Positions 9,524 through 20,695 of a DNA stretch of 64,000 nucleotides are shown here, in pieces. The number at the start of each line of letters is the position of its first letter. Position 1 is the stretch's first letter. This DNA comes from Endothia cerciana (lineage: Eukaryota; Ascomycota; Sordariomycetes; Diaporthales; Cryphonectriaceae), in the NCBI GenBank assembly GCA_026119935.1, contig JALRMH010000023.1, positions 434,001-498,000 of the forward strand. Direction: 5' to 3'. The position numbers and the translations under genes were made by a program. Under the pieces are notes generated by a model. The model was not told the DNA's origin. It saw only the letters and a program-made list of their open reading frames with translations, and made no database searches.

Positions 9524-10983
9524 GGCGATTTCTTTTGGTGGGGGGCGGGGGGATAATATTGAACGAAGGAGAGAGAGCACTGCTCTGGAATGAATTAATG
9601 AAATATGGTCAGGTCCAGCTACCACTATTTACAATCTAACCAACTGGCAAACGAGAGTAATGTCAGTCATCCGCGAAATGGGATCGGCTTGTCTATATTA
9701 ATAGCTGGTGAAGCGCCATGACACTTGAATGTCGACCCGACATATGTGATGCTTGCCGCAAGACTGTCGGGACTCATCTAGCAAATGCTATCGTCAGAAA
9801 GATGACACCCCTCTCGGATGTACCAGGTGATAGAGTGACGACGAGATGCGATTCGATTTTCCTCTACCGGGCATGGCTCGAGCGAAACAGAATTGGTGTC
9901 GGCTTGCCAAAGCCCGCGATGTTGACCCTTGGGATGATTCCCCAACTGTTTCGTGGTTTGGACGACTAGACATTTCAGGGCATTGGGCCAACTGTGCACC
10001 AATGCCACGCACCTACAGTCGTGTTCCGGAGGTCAGAAGGACCCAGTTCTCATACGCTACACATTAAGCATACTTGGACGGCGAGTCAGCATGCCCCCCA
10101 CCCGTAGGCGTCTTTGCGAAGATTGAGTCAAATAGGCCAAGATGTCCGGTTCGAAGATCGATCTACCTACCGAGCCTTGCCCCTTGTCTCCATGGAGCAG
10201 TACCGTAAGAACAACCAGCTTGTCTGGCCCTTGATTGGGTCGATGTTGTTTTAGATCTAGCACAGCCTTACGGGAACATCCAGCTAGGCGCATTGGCCGG
10301 CCCTCTTGACAGGCTGACGAGATCTTGGCAGTGAGGTCTGTGTACTGTACCTACCAATGTATCTACCGCCTACGGAGTACCCAGTACACTCCACAGCGCC
10401 TCGGGCGCTTTTGCTACTACCTAGATAGAGTTTCCCTATGCCGGCCGAAGTATAAAAATCGAGCCGCCGTCGCACGGATACTCCTGGTAAGTCCCTCACA
10501 GTCCGAGACCCGAACCAGGGCTCGGCTGGGCTTGCGAATAAATGTCCAGACACTAAACTCTCCACCCCAGATAAACGTCCTCCATGGCCTAACCTAAAGT
10601 TGCTGTCTTTTGTGCTTTGTGTTTCCTCGCCATCCTATGCGGCGGCATAAATATGGCATACAGTTCCAAGTCATTAAGATAGGCACATTCGCGGGGTAAG
10701 ATCCAATGATTGCAACTCCGCCGGAGGCCTACGCTATGCTGAGAACATGATGGTAAGCTATGTGGGTGATGGCGAACGGACTGCAAAGGATGATTGCAAG
10801 CCCCCCTTTGCTCCGACCGCTGAACAAGATGCACAGGCATGCAAGACTCCCACCACATCCGGCCAATGGCCCGTCGCCGTAAGCATATCCAGCTATCGGT
10901 AAAAGCCTCTTATCTTCGTCGAAACACCCTCGCGAGTATATTGCTCTCCCTCGCGACGACGCCATCGTGTTCGTTGCTGCGTA
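9524..10983. other. Intergenic region
   Basis: It holds the promoter of the repeat-protein gene, with a G-rich patch at about 9538-9553 just before its ATG. No reading frame here resembles a protein. Confidence 0.5.
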
Positions 10984-12320
10984 TCATGTTTCTCCATTGC
11001 CTCTTGTCCCAGTTCCTCTGTACCCTGGTTTCTGGGGTGACCTGGACAGAGGCCAGGTGGGGAGGTTCGACAAGGCGTAATGGCGCTGGCCTATGCGGTA
11101 GTAGCCATCATCGCCGTTCGAAGTATTGTAGTCCTTGACGCTGTCGACGGAGCCAAAGAATATCTTCATCTCGTATCTCTGAAAGCGCATCGCCTCCGTC
11201 GCGATAATCCCCAGCATTTCGGCCCGCACCTTGTCTGGCTGGAGGTCGCCGCTCATGTCGGCGAACAGGCTCGGGTTATACCCGTCATAGGGATCAGGCA
11301 AGCTCGGAAACCCATACAGGCCATGGTAATTAGGGTCTTCTTCCTTGATGTCCGGTGGATATTTGACGTAGATGATTGGCTCGTTGACCCGTTATATAAA
11401 GGTTCGGATCATCTCGTAGACCCTGAAACCGCAGCTGTAGTCAGAGGGAAACGAGTACTGGACAGGATGCCACATGTCCTCGAGCCCCTCGGTCTGGAAA
11501 CTGAAACCTGCTCACGGGTGAAGATGTTCTGCAGCCGCTTCCATACCAGGAGCAGGACCGTCTCCTGTTTTTTTCGGGGTCGGCAACGACGAGGTGGTCG
11601 ATATCGTGATACGTCTTCATACCCGCGGCGTCCCGCCGGGGGGGAATACGTAAAATGATCAGTACAATGCGCGTCCCGATGTTTACAGGCCATATAACGT
11701 AAGACTTAGTTTTTATGAAGCTGAAGAAATCGGGATCATGTTCCTCGAAAGCTGCGATACGTGGCATGATCGTGGTGCTTTCGAAAAAGACATTCTCGGC
11801 CTGACACACTCAAAAAGGAGGCTGGCATCATCTCGACACCCCAAGTACACGATAAATGGTCTTACTGTACCTGATAGATGAGTCATGTGAAAGTTGACTG
11901 CCTAAAACACGATATGTAGTCAGACTTGAAAGTTAAGGGAAGAAAGAGAATTAGCATGTTGCGGTTGAGGGTTTCTACTTGGCTTCAAAAGTGCTTATGG
12001 TGTGGTTGATGTTAAAAGACTGTCGGCTCGGCTGTTGTAGACGTGAAACAGGTTAGCTTGTGCCTGACAGCAGTGAGTGAGTCGTCGACTCAGGACGGTA
12101 AGAGAAATATGTCATACCTGCAAGATATTCACTGTGTGGACAGCATCCGTGGCTTGCTGGGTAAGCCGGAACTTGGGAACCTGGTCATGCGATAGCACGA
12201 ATACATGATCTTCTTGAACAACTGGCCTACATAAATGCCATATTCATAGTGGCTGTAGTTGTTAATCGTTGAGCCATATTGGCAAGGTTTGTACAAGCAC
12301 CTGTTCTCTCTGTTGTCCAC
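10984..12320 (-). pseudogene. Decayed gene, ULP1-like cysteine protease relic
   Basis: Protein-like pieces appear on the minus strand in several frames, in order: 12320-12129 (YEYGIYVGQLFKKIMYSCYR), 11768-11540 (IMPRIAAFEEHDPDFFSFIK, then YVIWPVNIGTRIVLIILRIP), 11560-11510 (ETVLLLVWKRLQNIFTREQ), 11480-11395 (EGLEDMWHPVQYSFPSDYS, then CGFRVYEMIR) and 11391-10984 (RVNEPIIYVKYPPDIKEED, later MRFQRYEMKIFFGSVDS). The layout W-x-hydrophobic strand, acidic loop, then Q-x9-SCG resembles the His/Asp/Gln/Cys core of ULP1/SENP (C48) proteases, but this is a tentative reading. Lesions seen: a frameshift at the A7 run near 11570, another near 11505, and an in-frame TAA near 11392 that a single C-to-T change from CAA would explain. 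That makes it a dead copy. Confidence 0.45.
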
Positions 12321-12825
12321 ATTTACGCATAGTTGCTAGACATCCACAGATGAAGGGAGTGTGAGGGCAATATCAATACTTTGGAACCCGATGACCAGAT
12401 AGCTGCTTATTTCACCAAGGACAACGCCCAAGAGAAACAAACAATAAACGATAGTAAGAGGCGGGACCCTGTACAGAGCCCCTTACCCTCCAAGGCTTTA
12501 CTATATGAATGAAGAATTCCTTTCTTGCGTTGTGCTTTGTTCATTGTCCATCACTGAGGACGCTGCATAGTACCCAAAGACTGCCCATTTTGAGTTTTGA
12601 AAGATGAAGATTGTAAGGTATGCTGTGTTGAGAATTTCTGCTTTCACATCACGATGTATTGTAAACCCCGGCAGTGTGTGATGTATTACATCGTAAATTA
12701 TGGTAACAACTTTTAATAAGAACCACATGCAAGGAATGGAGAATCTATGGGTTGAGTATTGACAATGCCAGGGTATCTAAGATGCAATATACCTATGGAC
12801 AAGACCCAGATGTGCTATGCATTCC
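12321..12825. other. AT-rich spacer
   Basis: Relatively AT-rich spacer between the protease relic and the 3' end of the TED1-like gene. No gene was seen. Confidence 0.5.
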
Positions 12826-14613
12826 TCACGCTTTTACAGGATGCTCGATACAACTGTTCATCTTCATCCCTTTGCCGCCCTTGTGTCCGCTAGGTAGGAC
12901 CAACATGACTCCATACGCGCACGCAGCCACAATCGTGATGAGGTCAACGATGTGCACCGCCCACCAAATGTGCTGTGTTCCCAGGGCGCATTCGGCATAC
13001 TCGAACTTCCACTCCCAACTGTCCTCGTCGAACCAGGCGCTCAGCAACCCAGCATTGCCTCCATAGCCCCCCATCATACTGCGCACCGTGATCTCCCGGA
13101 CGCCGGGCATCGAGGGGCTCTCCACGATGCCTTCCTCTGTGGCGCTATGCCATCTCCTAGCCTGCCACTCCCTATCAGCCGGGGTCTCGCCATGCGACTG
13201 GTTGATGAAGTGATATGTATCACAGCCCTCGTGGTCATGCCCGTTGAGGATGACACCTCTCCGCCCCCGCCCGTTGCCTGGCGCCATCGGGTCTCCGCTC
13301 ATACCAAAGATTCCCTGGGCGAAGCCCCTCGAGGCGTCGGCGCTTAGCTGGTTCTGCTCTCTTAGGCTGCCGTCCTCATCGTGGAAAGAGAAGTAGGGCG
13401 GATCGACGCAGATGCCCTCGGGCTTGTACAGCGGGATGTGGGTCAGGACGACAGTGAAGTGGCCCTTGTACTCGACCGCCGAGGCGGTATTGATGATGTC
13501 GTTGAGGAACTTGTAGGTCTGATCCTGGAGCTCGGAGGACTCGGCGGGGGTGTCGAGGTTCATGTCGTTGAGGACGACGATGCGTAGTTCGGGGATAAGG
13601 CGGTCGTCGTGGCGAGGGGCGGAGGCTTCGTCCTGGGCGGCCTCTACAGAGCTGTCGAGGATAGTACTCGCGGCAGCAGAGGACAGGGCCGAAGGGGGGA
13701 TCTCAAAGCGCAGTTCGTAATTGGCCTTGCCGAAGACGCGCTCGAAGCGGTCCATCCTCTGAGGAGTCAGGTCCCCCGCGTAGCCGATGTCATGATTGCC
13801 TGCGACGTTGATGATGCGCCTCTGCCATGTCTCGTTGTACAGGGCCGTGCCCAAGACCGCAGCTACCTCATAGTCTGCCTCTGGCCATGCCGCAGCCTCA
13901 TCAGGCACGCGCTGGCCGCCCTCGAAGACCCTGTTCCAATACCTCGATCCTCTCCTCTCGAACTCCTCGTCAGAGATCCACTGGCTCCCGAGAAGATCAC
14001 CCAGCACCGTCACATGTGTAGGCAACGTCCACCAGTTCAGGGAGCGGTACATGTGGGCGAGGTAGAAGTCATTGCCGAACAGGTCGATCCTCTTCCGTAT
14101 GCTCTCTAGAGTGTTGGGTATGTCGTCGAAGTAGAAATCGACCAGGTCGTGAAATGCCTGCTTGGTGCTTCTTCGAAAGGTCGGGTACTCGTCGGTGCGA
14201 GACCCGAGGTGGGAGAAGAAGGCGTGGAGGTGGGGAAAGGAGGTATCGCTGTAGGCGTTGGGTATGGAGGTATCGCCCTCGAGCTGGGGATCACCGAGGG
14301 CCAGCAGCCGGAAAGGGGCCACGCGCAAGGCGGAGGCCGAGCCCGAGGACGGGCGCTGGTGGGCAGCGGCGGCGTCGGTCGTGGGCTGGTCGTCCGCAGG
14401 AGAGAGGTGAAGCTTTATGGTCTCCAGCCAGGCGGTGAGGTGGCCATCATGCGAGGCAGCCGGCGAGGCTGGGGGCAGGGGAAAGCCGCAGGCGAGGAAG
14501 AATGGGTAGAGGTAGAGGTAGAGGGTGAATGTCACCGACAGGGGAACGAGCAGTCGCAACAGGTTGCGAAGGAGGCCATGGGCAGAGGCATACGTGAGAG
14601 GAGAAGAGGACAT
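12826..14613 (-). CDS. TED1: Ted1/Cdc1-type metallophosphoesterase of the ER
   Basis: A single exon of 595 residues from the ATG at 14613. The five blocks of a calcineurin-like metallophosphoesterase appear in order: LALGDPQLEG (GDPQ 107-110), VTVLGDLLGS (about 202-210), NVAGNHDIGYAG (GNHD 272-275), VVLTHIPLY (388-396) and ILNGHDHEGC (GHDH 458-461). A hydrophobic segment at about 17-42 and another near the C terminus (WWAVHIVDLITIVAACAYGV) bracket the lumenal enzyme, as in Cdc1/Ted1 proteins. In yeast, Ted1 removes ethanolamine phosphate from the second mannose of GPI anchors in the ER so that GPI-proteins can leave. GDPQLEG and GHDHEGC fit Ted1 better than Cdc1, but I cannot run a tree. A TGACGTG array lies about 135-155 bases upstream. 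Confidence 0.85.
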   Translation of the reverse strand: MSSSPLTYASAHGLLRNLLRLLVPLSVTFTLYLYLYPFFLACGFPLPPASPAASHDGHLTAWLETIKLHLSPADDQPTTDAAAAHQRPSSGSASALRVAPFRLLALGDPQLEGDTSIPNAYSDTSFPHLHAFFSHLGSRTDEYPTFRRSTKQAFHDLVDFYFDDIPNTLESIRKRIDLFGNDFYLAHMYRSLNWWTLPTHVTVLGDLLGSQWISDEEFERRGSRYWNRVFEGGQRVPDEAAAWPEADYEVAAVLGTALYNETWQRRIINVAGNHDIGYAGDLTPQRMDRFERVFGKANYELRFEIPPSALSSAAASTILDSSVEAAQDEASAPRHDDRLIPELRIVVLNDMNLDTPAESSELQDQTYKFLNDIINTASAVEYKGHFTVVLTHIPLYKPEGICVDPPYFSFHDEDGSLREQNQLSADASRGFAQGIFGMSGDPMAPGNGRGRRGVILNGHDHEGCDTYHFINQSHGETPADREWQARRWHSATEEGIVESPSMPGVREITVRSMMGGYGGNAGLLSAWFDEDSWEWKFEYAECALGTQHIWWAVHIVDLITIVAACAYGVMLVLPSGHKGGKGMKMNSCIEHPVKA

Positions 14614-15080
14614 GTAGGAGAGATGGAGCGCTATTGATTCATCGAAACGAGAGACCAAACTGCAGCGTGCTGATGAGATTTGTGGGATGGAAGACGCGCA
14701 CGGAGGCAGTGGGCGAGCGCACGACTTGAGGCCGACGAGGTGGGCGTGACGTGACGTGACGTGACGTGGACGTGGATAATTTTGGAGGTTCGCGACGTGA
14801 ATACTTGGCACTATGGTACTGTGTGGTGAGGGCTACTTTACTGCTAAAGCCCAGCAGGGTCCACCGCTGATGGTGGCGGCTGCAGCCGCTGAACAGGGGA
14901 TGCTAAGGGGGCACAACAGGGGCCTGCCAGCCGCATCCGGGACCCCCCAGAAACAACCCTACAACACCACAACCTCCTCCGGCAATACCACGATAACATA
15001 CCAGACGAGACTCTTCAGGCAGCCCAACTGATCAACAATGCTCAACGTTTTCATCTCTAACCATCAGCCGCCTATCTCTT
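14614..15080. other. Promoter region of the Ted1-like gene and spacer
   Basis: It lies between the TED1-like start and the 3' end of the 6PGDH-like gene. It contains the TGACGTG array at 14746-14770. The open frame at 14813-15031 on the plus strand does not look like protein. Confidence 0.5.
14746..14770. promoter_or_regulatory. Tandem GTGAC array, UPRE/CRE-like
   Basis: Four direct GTGAC units followed by GTGGACGTGG give overlapping TGACGTGA and TGACGTGG sites, 133-157 bases upstream of the Ted1-like ATG. TGACGTG is the core bound by Hac1/ATF/CREB-type bZIP factors (UPRE-2 in yeast). Because Ted1 acts in the ER, control by the unfolded protein response is a reasonable inference, not shown. 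Confidence 0.5.
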
Positions 15081-16690
15081 CTATCCCCTCTGCTCCACAC
15101 CCCGGATGCCCCTCGCAGGCCTCCACTCAAAGTGGTGCTTGCCCATGACCGGCTCGCCAGCACCCTCGCCCTTCAGGTCATACATGTGATGCCCAAAGAA
15201 GTCCAGCTCCGCCTCCTGGAAGCTCGTCGGCAGCTCTTTCGAGGTGGAGTACTTGAGAAACTCCAGGCTCGCACTCAGCGCGGGCACGTACGAGTCCATC
15301 CTCAACGAGCTGATCACGAGCCCCTTCAGCGAGCCCACCGTGCCGCCCAGCTCCCTCGCGATGGTCGGGTGGGCTAGGAGATTGCTCCTGTCCACCTCGC
15401 CAGACCTGAATATCTCGTCGAGCATGTCCACGATCCCGTCGGACTGGATGATGCACCCACCCCGCCAGAGCTGCATGATACCGCCGTAGTTCAGCTCCCA
15501 CCCGTGCTCTGCATCCGCCGCCGCGATGATGTGCATCCCCTGGACAAAGCACAGCAGGAAGCACGCGTACGTCGCGTCCCGGAGCTCGCGGGCCGCCGTG
15601 GCCTTGCCCTCCACCGTGCGCGCCTCCGTCTTGAAGAGCTGTGGCCCGGCGGTGGTGCCAGCGCCATTGAAGGCCTCCGCGGCAGCCTCTCGCTGGGAGG
15701 CGTACGCAGACTGCACGCGGATCATGTGAGAGACGGCGATAGTCGGTGCGGCAACGTGCAGCCTCACAGCCTCCCCGACCGTCCACGTGCCAGTGCCCTC
15801 CTCCTCGCACACGTCCTGGACCACCTTGTCGCGGATGCTGGAGAGGACGTGCTTGGACTCGTCCTCGGGATCCTTCCTCCGGCATATCTCGGCGCCGATT
15901 TCGATCAGGAAGCTGGACCGCAGGGGGCTGTCCTTGTCGGTATTCCACCGCTCCAAGACGCCCCCAATCTCCTCCAGCGGCCAGCCGAGGCCGTTGGCCA
16001 TGATGCCCCATATCTCGCAGAGCACCGTCAGCATCCCGTGCTCGATGCCGTTGTGCACCATCTTCACGTAGTGCCCGCATCCGCCGACGCCCAGCTTGGC
16101 CGTACATGGACGGCCCTGGCGGTCTCTGGCCGCGATCTTGGTCAGGAAGGGCCACACCACTTCGAGAGCCTCCATCGTGCTGCCGCCGGGCGAGATTGAC
16201 GGGCCGTGCCGCGCTGCCTGGTACCCGCCTGACACGCCCATGCCTATGAAGTGCACACCCTTCGGCTTCAATCTCTCCTGTCGCCGCTCGGTGTGTGTCC
16301 ACCGCTCGTTCGACGCGTCCATAATCACATCCCCCTTCTTCAGAAACGGCTCCAGACCATCAATGGTTTTATCTCCGACCGACCCATGTGGCACACTCAG
16401 GACGAAGACCTTGGGAGAGTCGGAAGGTAAGGATGTGCACAACGACTCATAGTCCTTCTGGTGGAAAACCCTCGAGTCTAGCCCAGCCTTCTTGGCCTGG
16501 TCGAGAACACGGTTGACATTCTCCTCGGCTGGGTCGAACATGTGTACATCGATGTCGTACTCGGCAAACAGGAGGGCCATCATGCCACCCATATTTCCAG
16601 CACCGATCAGTCCCAGCTAGAAGGCCGATCGATAGGCTGTCAGGTCATGATCAGAAAAGGTGGGAGAATGCTGACCTCCTTGACGTCCAT
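15081..16690 (-). CDS. 6-phosphogluconate dehydrogenase-like protein (divergent)
   Basis: Two exons: 16690-16676, coding only MDVKE, and 16616-15081, joined across a 59-base intron (donor GTCAGC, acceptor CTAG), give 516 residues. The splice restores the dinucleotide loop LGLIGAGNMGG (G10-x-G12-x2-G15). Family blocks follow: GMGVSGGYQAARHGPSISPGG (substrate loop), GHYVKMVHNGIEHG (catalytic Lys and Asn) and, near the end, LPTSFQEAELDFFGHHMYD. True 6PGDH oxidises and decarboxylates 6-phosphogluconate to ribulose 5-phosphate with NADP. This protein has the blocks but a different N terminus and lacks the usual C-terminal tail, so it is probably a paralogue acting on another sugar or acid. It shares a promoter region with the divergent dehydroshikimate dehydratase-like gene. 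Confidence 0.8.
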
Positions 16691-17368
16691 CTTCGCTATC
16701 CCTTCACAGGCTTCCCGGTATGCAGGTGCCTCTTCAGATCGATGGCTAGTGGTAGGACGCTATAGTGGAAATCAAGAGCTGAATAGTTCGAACTGTTGAG
16801 ACAGTTGAACTTCAGCCGCCTCGAGTGTGGAAGGATTACTGCCTGGGTGTGTTCAGTCTGAGATCCGGGCTGCCTTTTCCCAGGTGATACAGAGAGCATG
16901 TCGTCAAGGCGGCGGTCACATTAGGGGAGCGAGCCATCACACAACAACCTCCACAATTCCCAGAGGTCAACACTCTTTTTATTCCTCCCTGCCATCAAGA
17001 CCAATGATGTCAATCCTGTCAAGTCGCGTCGCCATCTAGCTTGTCTTCGAGACCCGACAGGACGAATCAGCTTGCGGAAGAACCTTGACGGGCGTCCTGT
17101 GGGGGCCTGCGGCTGTGACATCATTCATGGCCAACTCGAGGCCGGGAATAACTGTACTCCGAGCCGATCAGAGCGAGCGAGCGCATGTCATGATGAATAA
17201 GTGCTGCACGATTACAGTTGGGACTGCCCGACGCATCGTGGACCTTTCTTGTTCCCTGACAAAGCGATACCTACCCCCTTCCCACCACCGCGGTATCCAG
17301 GACACACATCACTGACTTCAGCTGCCAGCCAGCCAGCATAGCAACAGGTAGAAGCGCATCATCCCAAG
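16691..17368. other. Bidirectional promoter region
   Basis: About 680 bases between the divergent starts of the 6PGDH-like and the dehydroshikimate dehydratase-like genes. No gene was seen. Shared control is possible. Confidence 0.5.
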
Positions 17369-18454
17369 ATGCCTCCCCTCCAGGTGACTGCCTCCAGCAT
17401 CCCCCTCTCCCTGGCTTCCTGCTCCATAGGGCTCCCCCGCCACACCCTCCACCAGAAGCTCGAGGCCATCTCCCAGTCCGGCTTCCAGGGCGCCGAGCTC
17501 TCCTTCCCGGACCTCCTCGCCCACGCGCGCGAGCTGCAGTCCCTCGGCCAGCTCCCCGCCGGCGAGATCAGGGAGGACGACTGGCCGACGCTGTGCAGGG
17601 CGGCTGAGCACGTCCGGCAGCTGTGCTCGACCCACGGGCTGCAGGTCGTCATGCTGCAGCCCTTTGGCAACTTCGAGGGGTGGACGGACGGCACCCGAGA
17701 GGCCTTGCTCGAGAAGGCGAGGGGCTGGGTCAGGATCATGAAGGCCGCGGGGACGGAGATGCTGCAGGTGGGGTCGACGGACACCCCCGCACACAGGATC
17801 TCCGCCTCCAGGGAGGCGCACGCGGCCGACCTGGCCGCCCTGGCCGACCTGCTCTCGTCCGAGGGCGGCCCGGGCTTTAGGATCGCCTACGAGAACTGGT
17901 GCTGGGCGACCCATGCGCCTGATTGGCGCGACATATGGGAGATCGTGAAGCTGGCCGACAGGACCAACATCGGCCTCTGCCTGGACACGTTCCACACCGC
18001 CGGCGGGGAGTGGGGGGACCCGACGACGGCCTCCGGGCTCATTGAGCGCGAGGGGCTGACGCGGGACGCGCTGACCGCGGGCTGGCTCGACAGCCTGCGC
18101 CGGCTGGCCCGGGAGGTGCCCCCCGAGAAGATCTTCCTCCTTCAGATCAGCGACGCGTACAAGGTACAGCCGCCCCTCGCGCCGCACCCCGAGCCGGACG
18201 ACGATAGTGGCCTCAGGCCGAGGGGCAGGTGGAGCCACGACTACAGGCCGCTGCCGTACGACGGCGGGTATCTGCCCATCGCCGACTTCACACGGGCCGT
18301 CCTGGAGACTGGGTTCAGGGGATGGCTGAGCGTCGAGGTGTTTGATGGGGAATTCGAGAAGAAGTATGGCGATGACCTGATGGGGTTCGCCGGAAAGGCG
18401 AGGGACACCACGAGGAGGCTGGTGGAAGAGGCTGCCGGGATGGAAAGCCTGTGA
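17369..18454 (+). CDS. 3-dehydroshikimate dehydratase-like TIM-barrel protein
   Basis: A single exon of 361 residues, the length of the fungal QutC/Qa-4 proteins. The product looks like a xylose-isomerase-type TIM barrel. Blocks seen in order are ASCSIGLPRHTLHQKLEAIS, VVMLQPFGNFEGW, RIAYENWCWATHAPDW, NIGLCLDTFHTAGGEWGDP, KIFLLQISDAYKVQPPL and WLSVEVFDGEFE. The Glu of AYENWCW, the Asp of CLDTFH and the Glu of SVEVF are expected metal ligands. Qa-4 turns 3-dehydroshikimate into protocatechuate in quinate/shikimate catabolism, in the cytosol. The match in block order and in W-x2-C-W/LDTF is good, but other sugar-phosphate isomerases share the fold. No quinate dehydrogenase, dehydroquinase or qa/qut regulator lies nearby. 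Its partner here is the divergent 6PGDH-like gene. Confidence 0.75.
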   Translation: MPPLQVTASSIPLSLASCSIGLPRHTLHQKLEAISQSGFQGAELSFPDLLAHARELQSLGQLPAGEIREDDWPTLCRAAEHVRQLCSTHGLQVVMLQPFGNFEGWTDGTREALLEKARGWVRIMKAAGTEMLQVGSTDTPAHRISASREAHAADLAALADLLSSEGGPGFRIAYENWCWATHAPDWRDIWEIVKLADRTNIGLCLDTFHTAGGEWGDPTTASGLIEREGLTRDALTAGWLDSLRRLAREVPPEKIFLLQISDAYKVQPPLAPHPEPDDDSGLRPRGRWSHDYRPLPYDGGYLPIADFTRAVLETGFRGWLSVEVFDGEFEKKYGDDLMGFAGKARDTTRRLVEEAAGMESL

Positions 18455-18627
18455 ACCATGGATCAGACGTGCTACGAGGTCTCAACTAGAAAACATCCAG
18501 CAGCTATACACATGCTCGTGAACCCGATGAAGGAAAATATACATTTGACTAAGTGACTGTCTCAACGCGCTCGGAACCTCACCATCACGCCCGACGTCCC
18601 CTCTGCCTCAGCGGGGCCGGCCCAAAA

Positions 18628-20517
18628 CTACTCATTTGGGGTCCCCGGCGCCGCCGCTTGCAACAAGGCATCAAACTTGGGCGTTCCGAGCCCCGTCACC
18701 GGGTCCCACCCCGGGGTGCAATTCCACCGCGCGCCCGTCGCCGGCAGCCCACCGCCTGCTCCCTGGCAGCCCGACGAGTAACCCGCCGTGATGTCCGTCA
18801 GCGCGTCAGGATTGTTGTACAGGAACGGGTTCAGGAAGCCCAGGCCAGGCTTGCCCTGCTCCTTCCTCGCGGCGTTCAACAGGGCCACAACGCCCGCGAA
18901 CGTCGGGCTCGATGCCGAGGTGCCGCTAAGGGAAGAGGGACGTCCGTGGTCAACCACGATGAACTGTTGGCCCTGCGCCGCCACGTCGGGGATGCCTCGG
19001 CCCGTGTCGTTATAGAGGCCCGCGTAGGTGTTACCTATGGAGTCAAGGTAGTCCGGGACGGCCGAGCCCTGCCACTCCGGCCGAGCGTGGTAAATGGAGA
19101 AGCCTCCGCTAGAGAAAGCGACCCCGTGCTCTGGCGCAGAACCGGTGGTGGCCCCCACAGCCGTGACATAGGGACAACCTGCCGGAAAGGTGGGCTGAAA
19201 GGTGGTCGTCGTGTTGTCAACGTTGCTCTTGCAAGAGCCTCCGGGTCCCGAGTCTCCAGAAGAGAAGAGAACCGACACGCCACGGGCACCAAGTTGCATG
19301 AACATGTTGCAGACCTTCAGGGCATAGTCACGCGGTACTGACTGCTCCTCCTCGCCGTAGGAGGTGGTCAGGGTCTGCGGGAGGGCCGAGTCCGATAGGT
19401 TGAGCATGTAGCTGAGGAACTCGATATACGGTTCATTGGTGCTGGGGAAGCCATTGTCAGGCGTGGGCACAAGGGGTCTGCAGACGAGGGTCAGCAAAGG
19501 TCATGCACATGTAGCCATCGCTCAGACTTACCCCCTGCCCCCAGTGATATATTCGACAATAGGGATCGGATGGCTGATCCCCAAGACGTACTGCACGTCC
19601 AGGTTTGCTTCACCTATACACCGGGTCAGAAAAAGCAAACCTGACCTCAGGATCACGAAGGATCAAGTCATCTTATGCTTACCGGAGTTCAGGGCACTGG
19701 TTTGGTCGTTCGTACCACCGTTAATCGTGACCACCGAGAAGTTCTGCCCGACGGCTTCGGGCACCTGTGTGCTCTCGAACTGCGCGAGATCCGTGTAACG
19801 CGCGGACTGTTCCAGGTATGAAGCGAATCCGACCAGGTGGCTGCAGGCGGGATCTGGGGTGTAGCTGATGTTGTACTGTGCCCTCAGGCAAGCAGGTGTG
19901 ACGGTGGTGTTGCAGGCCCCGGCATCAGCCGTCGACAAGGCCTTGAGACCGACGGAATGCGTCTCATTCTCCTCCAGCACCGCCATCTCGAAGATGGTGG
20001 ACCTCTTGGCCCCCAGATGGCCGAACCTGGTGGTAGGCTGCACGAGGTCCACATGAAGTGCCACAGAGTCAGGGACGGCGTAGGACAGGGTCCGCAGCTT
20101 CAGACCGCCACCTTCCGCGTACTCGTACCATTGAAAGTCTGCATCGAGGAGCGAATTGGCCGTGGCGACATCGGTGCTGATGGTGATCCAGTCGTTGTCG
20201 GTTGAGGGCTTAATGCCGTACTCGGCGAGCCAGGAGGTCACCTCATGAGCCGCCTGCGTGCTTGGCGCAACATAGGAGCGAAGCTCCTCCCGTGACATGT
20301 GCTTCCCGTAGTCAGGGTGGCCGGGGCTTGACATGGCCAGCACGGCCTGCTCCAGGGCCACGGCATTCTCCTGCCTGAGGCCGATCTTGAGGGAGAGCTT
20401 GTCCGTTGCCAGAGCCGCGGCGGCCTTCCTCCACCCTTCCGGTACTGTGGGCAGCTTGTCGAAGACCCGCGCCGAGACGACAACGGCCGCGATGGGGAGG
20501 AGAGCGAGAGAGCGCAT
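18628..20517 (-). CDS. Sedolisin-family tripeptidyl peptidase (S53)
   Basis: Three exons, 20517-19683, 19613-19532 and 19477-18628, encode 588 residues, typical for fungal secreted sedolisins. A signal peptide (MRSLALLPIAAVVVSA) is followed by a pro-domain of about 180 residues (LKIGLRQENA, HPDYGKHMSREELRSYVAPS) that inhibits and folds the enzyme. The catalytic residues of the S53 family are visible: Glu280 and Asp284 in GEANLDVQYV, Asp381 in FSSGDSG and Ser493 in SGTSASSP. The C-terminal calcium site is the GWDPVTGLGTPKF stretch. Exon 2 spans the Glu/Asp pair. These enzymes degrade protein outside the cell at acid pH. A ten-base repeat and a homopurine tract lie in the promoter. Confidence 0.92.
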
Positions 20518-20695
20518 CTTGGTAGTGTGAGGGAAATATTTAACAAGCAGTAACTTCTTGTGAAGGGGCCAGGTCACATAAGGGGGCAAATGGTGCTGGG
20601 TGTCGAGGTCGAGGAGGATGGAGGGAGGTGTGTGTCAAGATGCCTCGACACGATGGACGGGTGATGATACAAGTACTCTTCGACCTAAGGGCAAA

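Noticed and set aside
8858..9556. Long plus-strand frames opposite the repeat precursor
   Set aside because: They mirror the tandem repeat on the antisense strand. Only the minus strand has a signal peptide and dibasic sites.
15178..16302. 374-codon alternative minus-strand frame inside the 6PGDH-like gene
   Set aside because: Out-of-frame translation of the same DNA. The 6PGDH frame carries all motifs.
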